From Phycisphaeraceae bacterium (GTDB taxonomy: Bacteria > Planctomycetota > Phycisphaerae > Phycisphaerales > UBA1924), in the NCBI GenBank assembly GCA_020639155.1, contig JACKHF010000002.1:124001-188000 (forward strand): DNA of 64,000 nt, in the 5' to 3' direction. The position numbers were made by a program, and so were the translations under genes. Positions 1-9,053 of the stretch are shown here, in pieces (the first letter of the stretch is position 1; every line of letters begins with the position of its first letter). Under the pieces are notes generated by a model. That model saw only the letters and a list, made by a program, of their open reading frames with translations, searched no databases and had not been told where the DNA came from.

Positions 1-120
1 GGGAATGGCAAAGAGCGTGCCGAGGATCATTGCTGGCAGGTATCTGCCGCGCAACCCACGGTTGACAATCTCAACCGGCGAGACACTGCTGCCTGGCGTT
101 TCAGCCGCGTCATATTGCAT
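1..120 (-). CDS. N-terminus of a chain-length-determinant/polysaccharide transport-like protein (partial)
   Basis: Only the first 40 codons lie in the window; the gene runs off the left edge. The visible peptide starts MQYDAAETPG, then has a VEIVNRGLRGRY stretch and enters a hydrophobic segment (YLPAMILGTLFAIP) that looks like a first transmembrane helix. A cytoplasmic amphipathic lead followed by a helix is how Wzz/GNVR chain-length proteins begin, and such a gene often follows exosortase/EpsI in EPS loci. The ATG at 120 has AGGA four bases upstream. A GTG at 147, overlapping the epsI stop, is an alternative in-frame start. The family assignment is inference from context and a short peptide. 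Confidence 0.45.
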   Translation of the reverse strand, partial: MQYDAAETPGSSVSPVEIVNRGLRGRYLPAMILGTLFAIP

Positions 121-143
121 CTGGTCCTGATTAGCTGCAGAAA

Positions 144-896
144 TCACGATGGTATCTCCGTCTTCTCTTGAATCGGGCCCTTGATGATGGCGCTGATCGC
201 TGGGTGGATGGTGTCAAAGACCTGCTGGATAATCTGCTCTCGAATCTCTTCACTTATATTGTCGCTCAGTACAAGCTGGATCTGAGCTGAGCCAAGTCCG
301 GCGATGCGGCGATCGCCTGAGATTTTTTCAATCGCACGAATGTCCACCGCGTACCGCTCTTTGCCGGTTGGGCGCGCGAAGAAGTTGTACACAATGAGCT
401 TCTGCGCAGGGATCTCATTCTCGCGTACGAACCTGTATCTTCGAACGACATCGGGCGATGCCAGAAGATCTGCCCTATACAGGTTGGCTGGTTGTGGCGC
501 ATTGATGTCGTCTGATTCGACTTCCCTGAACCCCTGCCCTGGATAGCAAACTGGAGGCCAGTGCCCAATCATGTCGCGCACATCCTTGCAGTGGACGATC
601 AGCAGTGAAAACCCGGTGTTGGTCGTATGATCGATATATTTACGACTCAGAACAACATTGGGCTGGAGTAACCGTCTTGCGGGCTCTGTCATACGAACGT
701 CTTCGCCAACCCACGGCCCAATGTGGTAAGGGATGTCATTGACAGCGTGCTCGACGGAGAGCATGTACTCTTCAGTGCCCTTGACGTGGGCTGTCCCAAC
801 ACCGCCATGGAGAATGGAGCCCAAAAGTACGAGAACAGCTGCACCAATTGGTGCCCAGTAGGCAGTCCCCTGTCGATGTTGTTGCTTTGAGTTCAT
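144..896 (-). CDS. epsI: EpsI-family exosortase-associated protein
   Basis: This 250-residue protein has one N-terminal membrane anchor (about residues 15-34) and an extracytoplasmic domain. Its conserved core around residues 108-121 (HWPPVCYPGQG, with Cys117) is the EpsI signature. EpsI proteins accompany exosortases and often sit fused to, or directly after, them in EPS loci; their exact biochemical role is unsettled. The start lies 40 bases downstream of the exosortase stop, so the two are probably co-transcribed. The stop overlaps a possible GTG start of the next gene. Length and motif fit the family well. Confidence 0.85.
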   Translation of the reverse strand: MNSKQQHRQGTAYWAPIGAAVLVLLGSILHGGVGTAHVKGTEEYMLSVEHAVNDIPYHIGPWVGEDVRMTEPARRLLQPNVVLSRKYIDHTTNTGFSLLIVHCKDVRDMIGHWPPVCYPGQGFREVESDDINAPQPANLYRADLLASPDVVRRYRFVRENEIPAQKLIVYNFFARPTGKERYAVDIRAIEKISGDRRIAGLGSAQIQLVLSDNISEEIREQIIQQVFDTIHPAISAIIKGPIQEKTEIPS

Positions 897-936
897 GTGC
901 GATCCAGAAACTTAACGTCTAATGAGGGTGCTATGT

Positions 937-1809
937 TCATCCTGCATCGACATTGTGAGGGTCAACCGGTACCTCAAGCCAGCGGAGGAATCGTAAGAAA
1001 CCCCAGAGCAGGATGAGTGCGAGTCCGAGAACTGCCCAGCCGCCGATGTCGTGGACCAGATCGCCCGTTGATTCGTGCTCTGCATACCCGTACACAATCG
1101 CTGTCGGTACGAGTCGCAGCACGTTCACAACGATTGCAATCGCGGGGCTGATCGCAAGGATAAGGGCCCGCACATTGTTCCGCATGGGTACAGAGAACAC
1201 AAAGGCGTATGCGACGATGGCAAGGGCTGACACCATTCGCATGCCATCGCATGCGTCAACCACCTTGACCTCGTGCCCATTGACTGTGAGCACGTTCCCA
1301 TCACGAGTCACGGGCAAGCCCATGATATCAATCAGGACGTGAGCACTTGCTGCGGAAGCCCGTTGCAGCGGTATTGATATCTCTTGGCGCAGTGTACCAG
1401 GTACCGGGAGCAGAAAGAGCAGTGCGACAATGGCTGGCATGAACTGACGAAGCAATCCCGGGCCGAATGTTGTCAATCCTGCGGCGAGAATCATGCTGAT
1501 TGCACCGAAGTGCCAGAGGATGTCTGTGCCAGTAGAAAAGCCGAACAGTGAAATCCCGTAGCCCGCGAGCATGCAGAGCGGGCCGAGCCATGTGGGCCGC
1601 CATTGCTCATGGCGCACCCTCCCTCTGCGCAGATAGGCAAGCCAGAGCGCAACAGGGAGCGCGAGCAGCACGTGCGACTGTTCCTCGTTATGCCAGCCGA
1701 GATCCCAGATATCTCGCAACGCTGCACGACCGGCATACGCGGCGACCGCTGCGAAGGCGAGTGCAATGATGCCGAGTGTCGTAAAGTGGCGTTGTGAAGT
1801 GTTGCTCAT
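937..1809 (-). CDS. Exosortase (EpsH/Xrt family), eight-TM transpeptidase-like
   Basis: This 290-residue polytopic membrane protein has the three exosortase catalytic residues in their usual settings: Cys187 in VVDACDGMRM, Arg232 in NVLRLVPTA, and His253 in VHDIGGWAV. Exosortases are thought to cleave PEP-CTERM-type C-terminal signals of secreted proteins at the cytoplasmic membrane and pass them to surface structures. The start ATG overlaps the preceding stop (ATGA), and epsI follows. Six proteins at 53.7-57.4 kb end in a PAPG-hydrophobic-RRRR tail and are candidate substrates; that pairing is inferred. The exact Xrt subtype cannot be decided here. Confidence 0.9.
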   Translation of the reverse strand: MSNTSQRHFTTLGIIALAFAAVAAYAGRAALRDIWDLGWHNEEQSHVLLALPVALWLAYLRRGRVRHEQWRPTWLGPLCMLAGYGISLFGFSTGTDILWHFGAISMILAAGLTTFGPGLLRQFMPAIVALLFLLPVPGTLRQEISIPLQRASAASAHVLIDIMGLPVTRDGNVLTVNGHEVKVVDACDGMRMVSALAIVAYAFVFSVPMRNNVRALILAISPAIAIVVNVLRLVPTAIVYGYAEHESTGDLVHDIGGWAVLGLALILLWGFLRFLRWLEVPVDPHNVDAG

Positions 1810-2804
1810 GCGCGTCCGCCTCTCCGTCGGGCAAGCAGGAACTGATCGTCCGTTACTCTCCCGTTCGGGCCGATGAGAAGATCCTGGAGCATTTCTTCCT
1901 CATGTACTCGCGCACCGGGAAACACAATACATCGTGCAAGAACTGCGGATGATGGTACGTTCGCTCCTGCCATGATGTAAGAACCAGGGGCTGAAGCATG
2001 ATTGCTGATTGCGGTGCCATCCGAGTGCATCACACCGTGTCCGTCGAGCGCCCGCATGACAAATCGGCTCGACGAGATTTTGACACTGGGTATGGAACGG
2101 GTATTGTGCTGCATCCTGCTGAGCTGCGCCATTGCTGCAAGCAGTGAAGCGCGGTTTCGTATCTGGAGTGAACTGCCCAACGGGACACGGTGCGCAAAGA
2201 CTCTGGCATTCTTCTTGATATGCTGCGCGAGCCACTGCTCTTTCAGATCGATGTATCCGCGCCGCGGAATTGAATCCAGCATGGCTCTGTGCGTGATAGT
2301 GACTCCCACCGGCTGATCTGTTGCGCTGGTCACGACGGTGACATCGTGTGCGCGGTCGATGTGCGATGCAATCATCGGCATCAGGTTCGCAAACAACACC
2401 CTTGTGCTTTCCAGCACAACGATGAGTGTGTTTTCCGGGAGATCTTCGCACGCATCGATCAATGCCCCAGCAGGTCCACGGTATCCGTCACGGTCACGCA
2501 GAATACGGATGCGATTCGTTTCCTGCACGGAGGTGGGTGCTGGTGCCTCAGGAGCCAGCATAACTCGTATTTCGGTTGGACATGTATTGTATGAATCCGG
2601 GATTATGCTCGCCCAGTGTTGGAAGAGCGTGGTCTTTGACGCAATCTCAAAGTCAAGCAGGTGCAGAGGTGTCGCAAGCGCAAAGGGTTGACGAATCATG
2701 CTGCTGGAAAGCAGCACGAAGACTACATTGCCCTGTAGCGACTTTGATAAGCTCACATCACGCTCTGTGTCGCAAGTGGCTGCTTGTGTTTCTGATTCAG
2801 GCAT
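1806..2804 (-). CDS. NDP-sugar pyrophosphorylase-like protein, degenerate
   Basis: The 332-residue product has an alpha/beta N-terminal part and a C-terminal stretch (SSAVLARCIVFPGARV) like the left-handed beta-helix turns at the end of sugar-nucleotidyltransferases. The classical GGxGTRL nucleotide-binding signature is absent, so catalytic activity is doubtful. The frame is open upstream to 2879, which would overlap the GT4 gene. The ATG at 2804 is chosen because it lies ten bases after that gene's stop. Its own stop overlaps the exosortase start. It may be a regulatory or structural relative of mannose-1-phosphate guanylyltransferases. The family call is tentative. Confidence 0.5.
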   Translation of the reverse strand: MPESETQAATCDTERDVSLSKSLQGNVVFVLLSSSMIRQPFALATPLHLLDFEIASKTTLFQHWASIIPDSYNTCPTEIRVMLAPEAPAPTSVQETNRIRILRDRDGYRGPAGALIDACEDLPENTLIVVLESTRVLFANLMPMIASHIDRAHDVTVVTSATDQPVGVTITHRAMLDSIPRRGYIDLKEQWLAQHIKKNARVFAHRVPLGSSLQIRNRASLLAAMAQLSRMQHNTRSIPSVKISSSRFVMRALDGHGVMHSDGTAISNHASAPGSYIMAGANVPSSAVLARCIVFPGARVHEEEMLQDLLIGPNGRVTDDQFLLARRRGGRA

Positions 2805-2814
2805 GAACAGATAG

Positions 2815-4155
2815 TTACGCCGTCGGTTCCGGCGAAGTGTCTGTCTCGGGATTCTTTGGCGTACGACCAAGCATCGCATCGAGGCGCGAACTCTGGCGTG
2901 TCGGTGCGAGTTTCTTTAAGTCGAGCAGGCGGAGCACATTGCTTGCCTTGTGTGTCCATGTCTCGGTCTGCACACGCTTTCTCCCAGCCGAAGGATCGTG
3001 CGATTGTTCAATTGCTTCGCGAATTGCTCGAACAAACTGCGTTGTTCCGGAAGCCGATGTCACGAGGCCGCGATAGTGATCCAACTCAGCAAACGGAGTC
3101 GAAACAATGGGTCTGCCGACCGCCAGATACTCCTTCAGTTTGATCGGGTTGCACGCTTGAATCCATTCACTCTGGTTCCATGGCATAATGAGCACGTCGA
3201 ACGCAGCCATGTATTGCGCAACCTGTTCATACGGTTTCTGCCCGAGCATGTGGACATTTGGCAGGTCGCACCATCCATCGGGCAGAGTGCATCCGCCTAC
3301 GAGCACAAACTGCATGTCACTGAGTGATTGCGCAACCTCAACAAAGAGATCAGGATCAAAGGTGTGGCTGTCAATGCCTCCCACGAATCCGACGCGTGGT
3401 CGAGCGATGCCGCACACATCTTCCGGATCAGTTGCGCCGTACTCGACCTGCTTGCGATTCTCGTCTGCGGCAATGCCAGCCTTTTCAAAGTTGCGATAGT
3501 CCACGCCATGGTCGATGAACTCGGCGTGGCTGCACTCGTGCTTCTCCTGTTCCATGAGCGAGTGCGAGCAGTAGAGCGTTACATCTGCTTCAGCCTTCAG
3601 TTTTCGGTCATACCCGCGAATCAACGCGGGATCTGCGCCCTTGAATGCCTCGAATCGATCGGTACGCTGATACATCAGGCCGACGTGCTCAATCTTCTCA
3701 GTCATCGGCTGGGCTGTTGGCACGGCGACCCAGAGAAGCGGGTTTTTGATGCCGGCCTTCTTCATTGCCCATCGGACCTGAATTGGAAGCATCTTCTTTG
3801 AGAACGTCGTAAACTGCTTTCCGGGAAGGTTGACAGGGCTGAACACCCAGAAGTTGTCACGCACCGGAACAACACCACGACTAATACTCTTGAGTTTGCG
3901 CTTGATGCGATGGAAGAACATGCTGCCGCTGCCAACCTTTGGCATGCGCATCCCGATCGAGTTAATGTAGAGCACCGGCATGACCGTGCTGAACTCGCGC
4001 ATCATCTGGAGATCGTAATGGCCTCGATTGTGGTACCACCAGTCGACGCCGCCGAAACACACGACACCATCAAAGCGCCCGAGCGATGGACCTGTGCCAG
4101 TGCTGATCGGCGTTGAAACGCTGGGGGATTCGTAGGATTGAGCGTGTGCGTGCAT
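2815..4155 (-). CDS. Glycosyltransferase, GT4-like
   Basis: A 446-residue cytoplasmic protein with two Rossmann-like halves. Features typical of GT-B enzymes used in EPS assembly are a VGFVGGIDSHTFD segment starting the C-terminal domain and a later NPIKLKEYLAVGRPIVST segment, the donor-binding E-x7 region of GT4. The N-terminus (VCFGGVDWWYHNRGHYDLQM) resembles exopolysaccharide GT4 proteins that act on a lipid-linked acceptor. It sits 27 bases after the UDP-sugar dehydrogenase gene. Acceptor and donor cannot be told from sequence. Confidence 0.8.
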   Translation of the reverse strand: MHAHAQSYESPSVSTPISTGTGPSLGRFDGVVCFGGVDWWYHNRGHYDLQMMREFSTVMPVLYINSIGMRMPKVGSGSMFFHRIKRKLKSISRGVVPVRDNFWVFSPVNLPGKQFTTFSKKMLPIQVRWAMKKAGIKNPLLWVAVPTAQPMTEKIEHVGLMYQRTDRFEAFKGADPALIRGYDRKLKAEADVTLYCSHSLMEQEKHECSHAEFIDHGVDYRNFEKAGIAADENRKQVEYGATDPEDVCGIARPRVGFVGGIDSHTFDPDLFVEVAQSLSDMQFVLVGGCTLPDGWCDLPNVHMLGQKPYEQVAQYMAAFDVLIMPWNQSEWIQACNPIKLKEYLAVGRPIVSTPFAELDHYRGLVTSASGTTQFVRAIREAIEQSHDPSAGRKRVQTETWTHKASNVLRLLDLKKLAPTRQSSRLDAMLGRTPKNPETDTSPEPTA

Positions 4156-4182
4156 GTGGTCAATATTCCCGTAATAATCTGA

Positions 4183-5631
4183 TCACGCGTGGACCAGACG
4201 GTCTCCCATATCGTCAGCAAACTGACGCATTGCGTCGCGAGTATCCACAACCAGTGTTCCTGATCGTGCGATGAGGCTGTAATCGATGCACGCGTGGGCT
4301 GTTGAGATCAGCACCGCGTCGTAAGAGGCGACATTGTTTTCTGTCAGGTCGATGCTATTCATGCCGAGATCGTGCTTTCGTACCGGCAGTGATACCGGAA
4401 CAAGCGGATCGTGATAGTCAACCTGTGCATCAAGCTCGCGGAGATGCTCGATAAGTTCAAATGACGGGCTTTCGCGTGTGTCGTCGACATCTGGTTTGTA
4501 CGCAAGACCAACCACCAGCACACGCGACCCAGCAACAGACTTGCGTCTTCGGTTGAGCGCGAGCGTGAGACGCTCGATCACATACGCGGGCATGGATGTG
4601 TTGACTTCACCGGCGAGTTCAATGAACCGTGTCGGGCGACCAACTTCCTTTGCCTTCCATGTCAGATAGAACGGATCGATCGGGATGCAGTGTCCGCCAA
4701 GCCCGGGGCCTGGGTAGAACGGCATGAAACCGAACGGCTTCGTCGACGCTGCACGGATCACTTCCCAGATGTCAATATCCATCTCAGTCAGGATGGTCTT
4801 CATTTCGTTGACCATCGCGATATTTACCGCACGGAATATATTCTCGAGCAGCTTTGCCGATTCCGCGACTTCGGCGCTCGAGACAGGGACAACATTTGCA
4901 ATCCCTTTCGAATAGAGCGCAGTCGCAAGATGCGTGGACGTATCATCAAGTCCACCAACCAGTTTCGGAATCGTGCTCGTGGAATGATCCTTGCGTCCTG
5001 GATCCTCTCGTTCGGGGCTGAACGCAACGAAGAAATCTTCGCCGCTGCGCAGTGACTTGCCGGGTTCGCCAGCCGCTTTGAGCATGGCGGGCAGAAACTC
5101 GTCGCGCGTCGTGCGCGGATATGTCGTGGATTCGAGCGCGATCAGTTGCCCCTTGCGGAGCGTCTTGCCGATCTCAGTAGCAGAGTTTATAACGTAGCTG
5201 AGATCGGGCTCGTTGTGCTTGCCAAGAGGGGTGGGCACGCACACAAGAATCACGTCACACTCACCGAGGCGCGAGAAGTCTGTTGTTGCGTCGAACCTGT
5301 CACTGCGTGAGAGTGATTTTGTCATCTCATCGCCAAGATGCCGCAGGTAGTTCTGCCCCTTGGCCAATGCTTCGATCTTTGATTGATCGACATCAAATCC
5401 AAGCACGGGCAATCCACCACGATGCAATGAGTCAGCAAGCGGCAGACCGACGTATCCCAACCCGATGATGCCGACCTTTGCCGTATTTGTGTGTATGCGC
5501 TCCATCAAGTCCGTTGCGGTTGATGAGGCGAGTGCTGCTGGTGCTGGTTGTGTATCGATCATGTGCGTGACCTTCTCGGTAATCGGCAGTTTCTCGGACG
5601 ATTCCTCGACTGCGCGGTGGCGATATGACAT
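4183..5631 (-). CDS. UDP-N-acetyl-hexosamine / UDP-sugar 6-dehydrogenase
   Basis: This 482-residue nucleotide-sugar dehydrogenase has the N-terminal NAD-binding motif VGIIGLGYVGLPLA near residue 50 and the catalytic cysteine motif GPGLGGHCIPIDPFYL. It also has the C-terminal UDP-binding segment (ILVVGLAYKPDVDDTRESP-type). The GGHCIPIDP form is characteristic of the WbpA/WecC/TviB branch acting on UDP-N-acetylhexosamines, so it should supply a uronic acid donor for the EPS. An in-frame ATG at 5562 is preceded by GAAGG and may be the true start, since the first 23 residues are not family-like. The gene follows the Alg13-like gene by 22 bases. Confidence 0.9.
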   Translation of the reverse strand: MSYRHRAVEESSEKLPITEKVTHMIDTQPAPAALASSTATDLMERIHTNTAKVGIIGLGYVGLPLADSLHRGGLPVLGFDVDQSKIEALAKGQNYLRHLGDEMTKSLSRSDRFDATTDFSRLGECDVILVCVPTPLGKHNEPDLSYVINSATEIGKTLRKGQLIALESTTYPRTTRDEFLPAMLKAAGEPGKSLRSGEDFFVAFSPEREDPGRKDHSTSTIPKLVGGLDDTSTHLATALYSKGIANVVPVSSAEVAESAKLLENIFRAVNIAMVNEMKTILTEMDIDIWEVIRAASTKPFGFMPFYPGPGLGGHCIPIDPFYLTWKAKEVGRPTRFIELAGEVNTSMPAYVIERLTLALNRRRKSVAGSRVLVVGLAYKPDVDDTRESPSFELIEHLRELDAQVDYHDPLVPVSLPVRKHDLGMNSIDLTENNVASYDAVLISTAHACIDYSLIARSGTLVVDTRDAMRQFADDMGDRLVHA

Positions 5632-5653
5632 CGGTTTGTGCGTGCTGGCAGTT

Positions 5654-6139
5654 TTACAGGTGTCCGGTATTGATGAATGCGCGAACGGTTTGGATCAGTT
5701 GATCCGATGCGAACGGCTGGATGCGATCCGTTGCAGAGAGCGAGCCGAGGTTATCGAGCGCTTCAGCCAGTTCTTCCGGCGTTTCGGCGACCTCAATTCG
5801 ACCAAGTTCACGGAATCGTTTGGCTGTTGCAACCTGATGGTCGTTTCGGGTTTCGTTCAGATCACCACGGCGTGGCATAACGAGGATCGGCTTGCCAACC
5901 TGAAGGGCAGTGAGGATCGATCCCATCCCCGCATGCGCAACAAGCACGCTGCACTGTTCGACCTTTGTGCGGAACTCTTCGGGCGACAACAGATGTGACC
6001 ACTGCATGTGCGACGGTGTAAACTCTGTCGTACCGATTTGTGCGAACACGTCATCACGGCTTCGATTGTGTGCCCACGCATCGACCGCACGTGTCATGCG
6101 ATCGAAAGGCATCTGTGCTCCAACGGTAACGAAGATCAT
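5654..6139 (-). CDS. Alg13/PssE-like glycosyltransferase catalytic subunit
   Basis: A 161-residue protein equal to the C-terminal half of a GT28/MurG-type GT-B enzyme. It starts MIFVTVGAQMPFDRM and has the donor-binding motif VAHAGMGSILTALQVGKP followed by MPRRGDLNETRNDHQ. The same features occur in eukaryotic Alg13 and bacterial PssE/CpsG. Such proteins work as a heterodimer with a membrane-bound Alg14/PssD partner, encoded immediately upstream (6161-6622), 21 bases away. Together they would add an early sugar to the lipid-linked EPS repeat. Confidence 0.82.
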   Translation of the reverse strand: MIFVTVGAQMPFDRMTRAVDAWAHNRSRDDVFAQIGTTEFTPSHMQWSHLLSPEEFRTKVEQCSVLVAHAGMGSILTALQVGKPILVMPRRGDLNETRNDHQVATAKRFRELGRIEVAETPEELAEALDNLGSLSATDRIQPFASDQLIQTVRAFINTGHL

Positions 6140-6160
6140 GCTGTATCTCTTCTTGTCGTT

Positions 6161-6622
6161 CTAAACAACCGCGCCGTGATATGCCGGACCATCTTTCTCT
6201 GCAAGATGCGGCCACTGCGTCAATCTGGCATTGGCGTGCTTTTCGACGAGCCTGCATGTCATAGAGACTTCTTCAACGTTTGCGATACTGTCAATCCAAA
6301 GTGTTCTGGCTCCAAACAGTCTACCGATGCGGAAGGCAAAGTAACCGGGTGCGGCACCTGTTGAGAGAATCACGTGGGGACGAACCCTGAGAATGATGAT
6401 GAGGATCTGCAGTGCCATCTTGATGAGTTTAAGCTTGCTCCAGCGCGTGCCGTCCGAGATCACAAAGAGCGTATCGTTCGGAATATCCTGCTGGTACTCC
6501 TTCCGAACTGTTGCGTAACACACACGATGTCCATCAAAGGCTGGGCGGAGCCGGAGCATTTGGACCCAGTGTCCGCCACCGGAGGCAATCGCGAGTATAC
6601 GTTTGGGCTTTTCGGTACTCAT
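6161..6622 (-). CDS. Alg14/PssD-like membrane subunit of split glycosyltransferase
   Basis: A 153-residue protein with the Alg14 signature: an N-terminal ILAIASGGGHWVQMLRL loop, a central hydrophobic helix, then RPHVILSTGAAPGYFAFRIG and an SIANVEEVSMTCRLV segment. Alg14/PssD proteins recruit the Alg13/PssE catalytic partner to the membrane and bind the lipid acceptor. The start ATG overlaps the stop of the deacetylase gene (ATGA), and the partner subunit follows. The pair and its order match rhizobial and streptococcal EPS loci. Confidence 0.85.
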   Translation of the reverse strand: MSTEKPKRILAIASGGGHWVQMLRLRPAFDGHRVCYATVRKEYQQDIPNDTLFVISDGTRWSKLKLIKMALQILIIILRVRPHVILSTGAAPGYFAFRIGRLFGARTLWIDSIANVEEVSMTCRLVEKHANARLTQWPHLAEKDGPAYHGAVV

Positions 6623-7359
6623 CGTTTGATGTTCTGCTTCATGCGGTCAAGTAGTTCGCCGTATGTGCAGATTGTCAGGTCTTCTTTTCTTGCAAGCTCA
6701 ATCAGATCACGAGTCATGTGGAGCACATAGTTTCGTCGTTGTTCCGCGTCATCTCTGTGACTTCGATCAAAGTCGTGCATCAGGACAACACCGCCATGCT
6801 CAGACCGCACTCGTTGGACAACCTGCGCAGGGTCACCAAGCGTTTTCTCCGTATCACCCGAGTCAATCGTCCACCAGCACGGTGTAGCTTTGTACTTCTG
6901 CATCGTACGGGCTCCTGGCGCGAGCAGTTTGCCGTACGGTGGTCTGAACAAATTCGAGGGACTGAGCCATTGCTTGAGCTGGGCATGACCTTGTTGCAGA
7001 TCGTGTGTACTCTTCCATGGCATAGTTTTCCACGCGTTCAGATGGTGCTCTGAATGCGAACCGATCTCATGCTCGTCTGCCTGTATCTGGTCAAGCAACT
7101 CGGGATTTTTGCATGCCCGAGACCATAACGAAAAAAACGTTGCGTGGACCTTGTACTCGTGCATCAGGTCAAGTAACTGCTGAGTAATGATGCTGTCCGG
7201 GCCGTCGTCATATGTCAGCACAAGCAGTTTGTGTGCTGCGGTAAATCTGCGTATTCGATCCACTGATGCGAGCTTCGATCTGTGCGGTAGTACTACTTCG
7301 TGCATCAGTGCAACGGTGAGTATCAATACGATGATGATTCCTGTCACTGCCCAGATCAT
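6619..7359 (-). CDS. Polysaccharide deacetylase (NodB domain), membrane-anchored
   Basis: This 246-residue protein has an N-terminal hydrophobic anchor (about residues 3-24) and a NodB homology domain. Visible motifs are TYDDGPDS (catalytic base and metal Asp), HEIGSHSEHH (metal-binding His pair) and RPPYGK. It should remove N- or O-acetyl groups from a glycan at the outer face of the membrane. Deacetylases are regular members of exosortase-linked EPS loci. It lies ten bases after the methyltransferase gene and overlaps the Alg14-like gene by four bases. Confidence 0.88.
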   Translation of the reverse strand: MIWAVTGIIIVLILTVALMHEVVLPHRSKLASVDRIRRFTAAHKLLVLTYDDGPDSIITQQLLDLMHEYKVHATFFSLWSRACKNPELLDQIQADEHEIGSHSEHHLNAWKTMPWKSTHDLQQGHAQLKQWLSPSNLFRPPYGKLLAPGARTMQKYKATPCWWTIDSGDTEKTLGDPAQVVQRVRSEHGGVVLMHDFDRSHRDDAEQRRNYVLHMTRDLIELARKEDLTICTYGELLDRMKQNIKR

Positions 7360-7368
7360 AATGCCGTG

Positions 7369-8040
7369 CTAGTTACTAGGGAAACCGCCGTACGCGACCC
7401 ATGACTTTGTCAGACCGTAAAATTTCTCTGCCCACACAGTTCCGTTTGAGAAACAAGACACGATCTCGTTTTTTTGCATGAGTCTCACTTCATCCACGAG
7501 CGCCTTTGCTTCATCTCTATTCTTACATGGGCCTCGCCAGCCGCAACGGAATCGGCGCAAGAGTGCAATACGAATGGACTTGGGCATCCATTGCCATCCC
7601 GGCACATGAAAGTGCGGTTCTATTGGAAACCAGAAGTTTGGAGTCTGCACCCAGTAGCACTTGGCGACACGCTGCACTTCCATTGCCATCTTCTGTTGGT
7701 TCTCATACGTGAAGAGATGCTCGATAACAGAGTTACTAAATGCGACATCGAACGAGTTGTCCTCATACTCGGGCATGTGTGTGGCATCGCCTGCCGATGG
7801 CGTGATGTTGCTGTGCTTCTGTTGCTCTGCTTGAAGGTTGAGCAGCGTGATCTGGAAGTCGTCGTTCCCTGCGATCTTTCGCATTTCCCAGAATCTATTA
7901 GTGCCACCAATATCGAGAATACGAATAGGCTTCGGAAGCGTTGAGGCAAGCCCGAGGAACTTCTCGAATCGTGCTGAACGCATACGGTTTGAAAACGAGT
8001 CTGATGATTCAACATCTGCGAGTTGCTGCAGCACAGTCAT
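7369..8040 (-). CDS. Class I SAM-dependent methyltransferase
   Basis: A 223-residue protein with motif I (IRILDIGGTNRFWEM) and the post-motif NSFDVAFSNSVIEHL typical of Methyltransf_11 enzymes. In this position it probably methylates a sugar of the EPS or its lipid-linked precursor, but the acceptor is unknown. The C-terminal part (WFPIEPHFHVPGWQWMPK) is typical of methyltransferases found beside glycosyltransferases. It is spaced by 11 bases from the GT2 gene. Confidence 0.8.
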   Translation of the reverse strand: MTVLQQLADVESSDSFSNRMRSARFEKFLGLASTLPKPIRILDIGGTNRFWEMRKIAGNDDFQITLLNLQAEQQKHSNITPSAGDATHMPEYEDNSFDVAFSNSVIEHLFTYENQQKMAMEVQRVAKCYWVQTPNFWFPIEPHFHVPGWQWMPKSIRIALLRRFRCGWRGPCKNRDEAKALVDEVRLMQKNEIVSCFSNGTVWAEKFYGLTKSWVAYGGFPSN

Positions 8041-8051
8041 AACACGTTACC

Positions 8052-9047
8052 TCACTTCCATGCTCTATCGACGTGTGCCCATTCGCTGCGCCGCTTCCAG
8101 ACCTCCGCCCACGACTTTGAGGCGTTTGGTCTGCCAGACAGAGAGCGTGCTTTTTCGACAAGATGTCTTGAGAATGGCCACAGCATCAGTAACTTTTTAC
8201 TGAGCCATCGGGTGGTGGGAGGCATGTGGCGGTGCAGAAGGTGCGTCTTTGCTTTCAAAAGCCTGACTACCTTGTCTGCTCGGACAGGCTCTGATGCGCC
8301 GCCATAATGCACGATTGTTGCATCAGGACAGACAATCGGATGGGCATCAAACTTGCTTGCTCGAAGGCAGAGGTCTGCTTCCTCACCGTACATGAAGAAT
8401 GCTTCGTCAAGTCCACCAAGCTGCTTCCAGAGAGACGATGTCACCAGTAAAAAACATCCTGTGACGATATCGACCCGCCGAGTGCTGTTTCTCTTCCACC
8501 CGCCGTATGCCTCTGAGTTAAAGAAACCGGAACCCTTAAAGATCGAACTGAAACCGGAGGCCTGCGTCAGCAAACTCCACACAGTCATCTTGCGCCAGCA
8601 TGACGTCGGGTTCAGTGACTTGTCTGCAAAGACGGTGCGTCCTCCCCATATCTGCTCGTGAGGGTGTTCACGCGAAAACGCGACAAGCCGATCGATAGCG
8701 TTATCCAGAACAATAGTATCCGGGTTGAGCAGCAGGATGAGGTCTGCGGTTGCGTGCGCTGCCGCTCGATTGTTGCCACCCGCAAATCCATGGTTCTCGG
8801 TCGAGCGGATAAGTTGCACATCTGGAAATCTTGAAGCGATTGCATCTGCCGAACCATCTGATGAGTTATTGTCGAGCACAATGAGTTCGTATGGTAGTGT
8901 GGTTTCATCAATGACAGACTGGATGCACTCTAATGTGAGATCTCTTGTGTTGTAGCTCACAATGATGATCGAGACCGTAGAGGTATTTTCAAGACACGGT
9001 CTATCTTTATTTATTGAGATTTTGTCTACCATAAATGTTGAAGGCAT
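8052..9047 (-). CDS. Glycosyltransferase family 2 (rhamnosyltransferase-like)
   Basis: A 331-residue GT-A enzyme. The N-terminal nucleotide-binding region reads VSIIIVSYNTRDLTLECI, the donor/metal site is ILLLNPDTIV (a DxD variant), and GEEADLCLRASK is the conserved ED-x-D-like acceptor-site motif. The closest general pattern is the WbbL-like rhamnosyltransferase group, which fits the dTDP-rhamnose genes at the head of the locus. A second in-frame ATG at 9032 is possible. The gene starts six bases after the polymerase stop. Confidence 0.85.
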   Translation of the reverse strand: MPSTFMVDKISINKDRPCLENTSTVSIIIVSYNTRDLTLECIQSVIDETTLPYELIVLDNNSSDGSADAIASRFPDVQLIRSTENHGFAGGNNRAAAHATADLILLLNPDTIVLDNAIDRLVAFSREHPHEQIWGGRTVFADKSLNPTSCWRKMTVWSLLTQASGFSSIFKGSGFFNSEAYGGWKRNSTRRVDIVTGCFLLVTSSLWKQLGGLDEAFFMYGEEADLCLRASKFDAHPIVCPDATIVHYGGASEPVRADKVVRLLKAKTHLLHRHMPPTTRWLSKKLLMLWPFSRHLVEKARSLSGRPNASKSWAEVWKRRSEWAHVDRAWK

Positions 9048-9053
9048 GCTGTT

